Part shown: piece after piece, positions 59,852-64,000 of the stretch
Position numbering within the stretch: position 1 is the first letter of the stretch
How the letters are laid out: every line of letters starts with the position of its first letter
NCBI RefSeq assembly: GCF_030817835.1
Contig: NZ_JAUSZR010000001.1
Location: forward strand, 124,001 to 188,000
Reading direction: 5' to 3'
Origin: Pseudarthrobacter sp. W1I19
GTDB lineage: Bacteria > Actinomycetota > Actinomycetes > Actinomycetales > Micrococcaceae
DNA length: 64,000 nucleotides
Translations under genes and position numbers: made by a program
The notes under the pieces: model-generated
Database searches by the model: none
Told to the model about the DNA's origin: nothing
Seen by the model: only the letters and a program-made list of their open reading frames with translations

Positions 59852-60865
59852 TCAGGCGCTGAGCGAGAGGTCCTCGTGGAGCACTTGGGCCTGGAGGTCC
59901 CGGCCTGAGAGGTACCGTTCGAGGTCGTCCAGCGCGGCATCGGACATCCTGCGGGTTTCGGTGCCCAGTGAGCCGGCGATGTGCGGGGTGATGATGACGT
60001 TGGGAAGGTCGTAGAGCTTTGAATCCGCGGGTAACGGCTCCGGTTCGGTGACGTCCAGCAGTGCCACGATGCGGCCGGTGGCGCATTCTGCTTCCAACGC
60101 CGTGGTGTCCACGAGTGAACCGCGGGCGGTGTTGATCAGGGTGGCGTGGTCCTTCATGGCCTGCAGTTCCCGTGCCCCGATCAGGTGCCGGGTTTCGGGC
60201 AGGGCGGGCGCGTGGACCGTGACGATGTCCGAGGCCGGCAGCAGCTCCGCCAGCGGAACAAGGCGTCCGCCGGCCGCTGCCACTGCCCTGGGATCGGCGT
60301 GCGGATCGCTGACCAGGCACGTCACGTCCTGCAGCTGTTGCACCAGCTGGACCACCCGGCGTCCGATGCGGGAGAACCCGATGACGCCCACCACCCGGCC
60401 GATGTTTCCCAGTTCGCCACGCTGGGTGGTGTAGCTCCAGTCCTCGCGGAAGTTGCGCGCATCGTTGGACAGTACGTGCGCCTTCTTGCCAGCCAGGACG
60501 ATGGAGGCGAAAGTGAACTCGGCCACCGGGATGGCGTTGGCGTCCGCACCGTTGGTGACCAGGATGCCGCGTTCCCACAGCTCCTCGCTGACGAAGCTGC
60601 GGACCGTGCCCGCGCAATGGAACACTGCCCGGAGCTTGGGCATCCGCTCCAGGCGGGCGGCGTCAAGGCGGGGTACCCCCCAGCTGGTGAGGAGGATTTC
60701 GACGTCGGAGAGCCGGTCCGCGAGCTCCGGGCCATCCAGTGACGCGGTCCAGGGGTTCGCACCGAGATCAACAACTTTTCCCAGGCGTTCCAGCCGGGTG
60801 GAATCAAATTGATCGGCAAAGGTTCCACTGTTCATGACCAGCAGCGCCTTGGGCTTTCGTGACAT
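59852..60865 (-). CDS. D-2-hydroxyacid dehydrogenase family protein
   Basis: A 337-residue NAD-dependent D-isomer-specific dehydrogenase. VVGVIGFSRIGRRVVQLV binds cofactor, NTARGSLVDTTAL contains the catalytic Arg, VTEPEPLP the Glu and ITPHIAGSLGTET the His. The substrate may be a sugar-derived 2-oxo acid or uronate product from the lyase. ATG 60865 is preceded by a near-perfect AAAGGAGG; earlier in-frame starts run into the divergent regulatory region. It is the first gene of the minus-strand transporter operon and divergent from the lyase gene. Confidence 0.87.
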   Translation of the reverse strand: MSRKPKALLVMNSGTFADQFDSTRLERLGKVVDLGANPWTASLDGPELADRLSDVEILLTSWGVPRLDAARLERMPKLRAVFHCAGTVRSFVSEELWERGILVTNGADANAIPVAEFTFASIVLAGKKAHVLSNDARNFREDWSYTTQRGELGNIGRVVGVIGFSRIGRRVVQLVQQLQDVTCLVSDPHADPRAVAAAGGRLVPLAELLPASDIVTVHAPALPETRHLIGARELQAMKDHATLINTARGSLVDTTALEAECATGRIVALLDVTEPEPLPADSKLYDLPNVIITPHIAGSLGTETRRMSDAALDDLERYLSGRDLQAQVLHEDLSLSA

Positions 60866-60930
60866 CAGGGATCCTCCTTTCGCATTCTGTGGTCTAACCC
60901 GTCGGGGCTGAATCATGTCTTGCATCACAT

Positions 60931-61009
60931 TGAACATTCAGTAGATACTCATAAACAAGAAGGTTCATTCAAGCTGTTCCTACTCGTTCTAAAACGTTCA
61001 CACTCGAAC
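60931..61009. promoter_or_regulatory. Cluster of GTTC/GAAC half-sites between the divergent operons
   Basis: GTTC occurs at 60976, 60986 and 60996 and GAAC at 61006, each 10 bases apart, so all lie on one face of the helix. A further GTTC is at 60963, and TGAACATTCA at 60931-60940 has TGAA/TTCA arms. DeoR-type regulators use repeated half-sites with a TTCG or TTC core, and the hybrid DeoR-HTH regulator encoded at 63034 is the natural candidate. Confidence 0.55.
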
Positions 61010-61024
61010 AAATGGAAGAAGTCG

Positions 61025-63037
61025 ATGACCTCCAACATCCCGACCACGGCCACCCGGGAAACGCCCCTGGCCGCTGCCTGGAGCAGCAAGGCCGCGCCGC
61101 CTGAACTGGCCGGATTGCTTCGTGGTGCCGGCGAGCGCATCCGCGTGCGGCCGGCAGGGGAGGGGGCATGGGAAAAAGTTCCCGCTGATACACTTTCGGC
61201 ACTGCACCGGCAGGCATGCGAAGAGCGGGGCACTCCCTGGCCGCAGCCCCTTGTCTCGCACTACGCCCGCTACTTCCGGGACGGGAACCGCGCCGCTTAC
61301 GAAGGACTGGTCGCGGCACGCCAGCAGCGGCTCACCCGGGCGGCAGTGATGTGTTTGCTCCCGGACACACACAGGCTGGCGGACGCGGACCCCACCCCGG
61401 CTGCGGATGCGGACAGGGAAGCGTCCGACTGGCTCGACGAAGTGATCGACGGGGCGTACCTCCTGTGCGAGCAAAGCTCCTGGAGCTGGGCCGCGCACGA
61501 TGACGTTTTTTCCCGCTCCGGGGAGGTGGTGCCGCGCAAATCCCGGCCGTACCTGGACCTGGGAGCAGGGGAGGTTGCAGCCCAGCTTGCCTGGCTGGAC
61601 CACCTCCTGGGCGACCGCCTGGACATCAGGGCTCCCGGCCTGCGGCGCCGCATCCGGGAGGAGACCGCGGAACGTGTGATCCACCCCTTCCTGGAGCGCC
61701 TTGACTGGCATTGGCTGGGGCTGGACGGCAACGTCCACAACTGGAACCCCTGGATCCACTCCAACCTGCTCGCGGCCGCGATTTTCCTTCTCGACGATCC
61801 AAACGAACAGGCTCGAACAGTGACCCGCTGCATCGAGGGGCTGGACCGCTTCCTGAGCTCCCTGCCGGCGGACGGTGCGATCGATGAGGGCTTCGCCTAC
61901 TGGTGGAACGGGGCCGGGAGGATGCTCGAAGGGCTTGCCCTGCTGGAGGATGCCACCGGCGGTGCGCTCGACGCGGACCTTCCGGTGATCCGCGAACTGG
62001 TGGCCTTCCCGCACCGGATGCACATCGGCGGGGACTGGTTCCTGAACGTCGCCGACGGTCCTGCCCGCGCAGCCAAGGCGCTGCCGTGGGACATGCTGCA
62101 CCGCTGGGCAGTGCGCCTGGGTGACCGGGACGCCGCACGGCATGCCGCGGCTTGTGTGCAGGCCGGGCCGGAGGCGGCGGCAGGCCTGGGCCGGGTCCTC
62201 CACTCACTCCTGAACGCCGCCGATGCTCCCACGCCTACACACCCGCCGCTGGTTCCCTTCACCTACCTGCCGTCCGTGCAGATCATGGCGGCGCGCGAGC
62301 AGGGTGGCACCGAAAAGGGCCTGTTCCTGGCGGCCAAGGGCGGACACAACGGCGAACACCACAACCACCGCGATGTGGGTTCGGTGGTGGTTGCGGTTGA
62401 CGGAGTTCCGCTGCTGGTTGACGCCGGCCAGCCCACCTACACGGCAAAAACCTTCGGCCCGGACCGCTACGACATCCGGGCCATGCAGAGTGCCTGGCAC
62501 AGCGTTCCGGCACCTTTTGGCCTGGAGCAGGGCACCGGCGCAGAGTTTGCGGCCGAGGTGTTGAACGCTCCCGATCCCACGGACCCCACGCTGCAGCTGG
62601 CGCTCGGCGCCGCCTACGGTTTCCGTCCGGACCAGTGGGTCCGCACCGCATCGCTGGACAGGAAAACCCGAAAGGCGATTGTTGAGGACTGCTGGGATCT
62701 TGGCCGTCCGCCGGAAAGCGGAACGTCCGACGTCGACATCACCTACCTTGCCGCCGGCACCGTCACCGTGGGGCATGGCACGGCCACGGTCCGGCCCGCG
62801 GGCATCCCCGCCGCCGAGACCAGTCGCGGAGCCGTCCTGCGCTGGGAGCCGGCCGCCGCCGTCGTCCTCGTTGACGAGTGGCTGCTGGACGATCCCCTTC
62901 TCGCGGACATCTGGGGCGCCAAGCTCACCCGCCTGCGCTTCCGTCTGCCCGCCGCGGACCTGCCCCCGCACTCAACAAACGCTGACCATCCCAGCGCCGC
63001 CGGCGCATTCACCCTCACCGTGGAGGCCACGCCATGA
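61025..63037 (+). CDS. Heparinase II/III-like polysaccharide lyase
   Basis: A 670-residue protein. The N-terminal two-thirds are an alpha/alpha toroid-like region (WHWLGLDGNVHNWNPWIHSNLL, then DEGFAYWWNGAGRMLEGLALL). The C-terminal beta-sandwich begins KGGHNGEHHNHRDVGSVVVAV, the heparinase II/III hallmark with clustered histidines, and continues LLVDAGQPTYTAKTFG. It would eliminate uronate-containing polysaccharide or oligosaccharide. No signal peptide, so its substrate is probably imported. ATG 61025 follows GGAAGAAG; the frame is open upstream through the operator region. It overlaps the regulator gene by ATGA. Confidence 0.88.
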   Translation: MTSNIPTTATRETPLAAAWSSKAAPPELAGLLRGAGERIRVRPAGEGAWEKVPADTLSALHRQACEERGTPWPQPLVSHYARYFRDGNRAAYEGLVAARQQRLTRAAVMCLLPDTHRLADADPTPAADADREASDWLDEVIDGAYLLCEQSSWSWAAHDDVFSRSGEVVPRKSRPYLDLGAGEVAAQLAWLDHLLGDRLDIRAPGLRRRIREETAERVIHPFLERLDWHWLGLDGNVHNWNPWIHSNLLAAAIFLLDDPNEQARTVTRCIEGLDRFLSSLPADGAIDEGFAYWWNGAGRMLEGLALLEDATGGALDADLPVIRELVAFPHRMHIGGDWFLNVADGPARAAKALPWDMLHRWAVRLGDRDAARHAAACVQAGPEAAAGLGRVLHSLLNAADAPTPTHPPLVPFTYLPSVQIMAAREQGGTEKGLFLAAKGGHNGEHHNHRDVGSVVVAVDGVPLLVDAGQPTYTAKTFGPDRYDIRAMQSAWHSVPAPFGLEQGTGAEFAAEVLNAPDPTDPTLQLALGAAYGFRPDQWVRTASLDRKTRKAIVEDCWDLGRPPESGTSDVDITYLAAGTVTVGHGTATVRPAGIPAAETSRGAVLRWEPAAAVVLVDEWLLDDPLLADIWGAKLTRLRFRLPAADLPPHSTNADHPSAAGAFTLTVEATP

Positions 63038-64000
63038 GCCCTGAACAACCGCACGAAACAGCCGGCAAGGCCCTCTTTTCGCTCCAGCGGAGGGAACGGC
63101 TGATGGAGGAACTGCGGGCCCACGGCGCCATCACGGTCCGGGACATTGCCGCCAAACTGGGAGTCAGCGAGCTGACCATCCGGCGCGACGTCAACCTCCT
63201 GGCGGATGAAGGTCTGGTGTCCCGCGTCCATGGCGGAGCGACGCTGCCCAGCAGGCTGGACCGCTCAGCGGCGGCGGGCCGGCCCCAGCCGCACAGCTAT
63301 GCCATCGGCATGGTGGTGCCGTCGCTGGACTACTACTGGCCGCAGGTCATCAGCGGGGCGCGCGCTGAGGCGGAGGAACAGAACCTGCGGATCATGGTGC
63401 GCGGTTCCGCCTATGACGCCGCGGACAACCGCCGGCAGGTGCAGGCGCTGCTGGACAACCAGAACGTGGACGGGCTGATCGTGGCGCCGGACATGACCGG
63501 GGACCAGGGCCAGGAGCTGTTGCGCTGGCTCAACGCACTGCCCATTCCGGTGGTGCTGGCAGAACGCCGGTCGCCGATCGAAATCCCCGCCCACCGGCTG
63601 GAGTGGGTGGCCACAGACCATGCGTTCGGCGCCGGCATGGCCGTCCGGCACCTGTGGCAGGAGGGGCACCGGCGGATCGGCTGCCTCACCGACTCCTCCA
63701 GTCCCACCAGCCCGCATGTGGTGCGCGGGTGGCGGCAGGCCCTCGCTGCCCTGAAGATCCCGCTGGAGGGATCCGTCCACGAGGACTCGGCCAAACAGGA
63801 GAACGGGGAACGCGCCAAGCACTTCGACCACGTCCTGGAACTGTGCGAAAAAACCGGGACCACCGCCATGCTGGTCCATTCCGACACCCAGGCGGTGGCT
63901 TTTGTGCAGCACTGCGTGGACCGGGGACGCTCGGTGCCCGGGGACATGGCCATTGTGGGGTACGACGACGAGGTGGCCTACCTCGCCGAGCCCGCCATCT
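63034..64000 (+). CDS. DeoR-type HTH fused to LacI-type sugar-sensing domain, 3' end outside window
   Basis: The first 65 residues are a DeoR-family winged-helix (QRRERLMEELRAHGAITV, then LGVSELTIRRDVNLLADEGLV, then RVHGGATL). From about residue 88 the protein is a periplasmic-binding-like domain as in LacI/GalR (YAIGMVVPSLDYYWPQVISGA, then VDGLIVAPD, then HRRIGCLTDSS, then MAIVGYDDEVAYLAEPA). Ordinary DeoR proteins have a sugar-phosphate isomerase-like domain, and LacI proteins have a different HTH. It overlaps the lyase gene by four bases and probably controls both divergent operons. The last ~20 residues of the sensor lie beyond the window. Confidence 0.88.
   Translation, partial: MSPEQPHETAGKALFSLQRRERLMEELRAHGAITVRDIAAKLGVSELTIRRDVNLLADEGLVSRVHGGATLPSRLDRSAAAGRPQPHSYAIGMVVPSLDYYWPQVISGARAEAEEQNLRIMVRGSAYDAADNRRQVQALLDNQNVDGLIVAPDMTGDQGQELLRWLNALPIPVVLAERRSPIEIPAHRLEWVATDHAFGAGMAVRHLWQEGHRRIGCLTDSSSPTSPHVVRGWRQALAALKIPLEGSVHEDSAKQENGERAKHFDHVLELCEKTGTTAMLVHSDTQAVAFVQHCVDRGRSVPGDMAIVGYDDEVAYLAEPAI

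Overview
The window looks like chromosome of a high-GC actinobacterium of the Micrococcaceae, most likely Arthrobacter or Pseudarthrobacter. Support comes from GC-rich codon third positions, frequent GTG and TTG starts, a dnaK-grpE-dnaJ-hspR operon with HAIR-type operators, an Arthrobacter-like copper amine oxidase, and an extradiol dioxygenase whose metal ligands fall at the same residue numbers as in Arthrobacter MndD (H155, H214, E267). I see no rRNA, tRNA, CRISPR array, insertion sequence or phage block, and no gap over 300 bases lacks a gene. Coordinates and motifs were read by eye; no database search was run.

1-6.9 kb holds a MurA-family gene cut by the window edge, a YbdK-type ligase, a DUF222/HNH protein, a DUF1905 protein, and a minus-strand DUF1737-rhodanese-metZ operon preceded by a SAM-IV-like riboswitch. 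7-20.5 kb holds a secreted glycosidase-like domain fused to an OpgC membrane domain, regulators, folate genes (pabC and a kinase-pabB fusion), cardiolipin synthase, a zinc-starvation cassette (rpmJ type B plus a COG0523 protein behind a Zur-type box), an LMW phosphatase, a LysE exporter, a VapBC-type pair and a methyltransferase. 20.5-28.9 kb has a MarR/MMPL divergent pair with twin operators and the DnaK chaperone operon.

28.9-39.1 kb is an aromatic catabolic block. The genes hpaG-like (a FAH-RraA fusion), gntR, hpaE, hpaD, hpaH and hpaI, with a nearby aldehyde dehydrogenase, make up the homoprotocatechuate meta-cleavage route to pyruvate and succinate. A flavin aromatic hydroxylase is transcribed divergently. 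The stretch from 46.8 to 52.2 kb carries a FeaR-like AraC regulator, a D-threonine-aldolase-like enzyme, a TetR regulator and the amine oxidase. That oxidase could feed aromatic amines towards the hpa route, although hpaBC and an hpaF isomerase are not in the window. Between these blocks lie prephenate dehydratase, a frameshifted amylosucrase-type gene, an APC permease, an AmiS/UreI channel, glutamate dehydrogenase and a lipoprotein.

54-64 kb is a carbohydrate-utilisation locus. It holds a hydroxyacid dehydrogenase, a solute-binding protein with two ABC permeases, a YesL-like protein and GH35 beta-galactosidase on the minus strand. Divergent to these are a heparinase II/III-like lyase and a DeoR-HTH/LacI-sensor hybrid regulator that runs off the window. 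The shared promoter region carries GTTC/GAAC half-sites on a 10-bp pitch. Several long perfect palindromes lie in intergenic DNA across the window and are listed individually.
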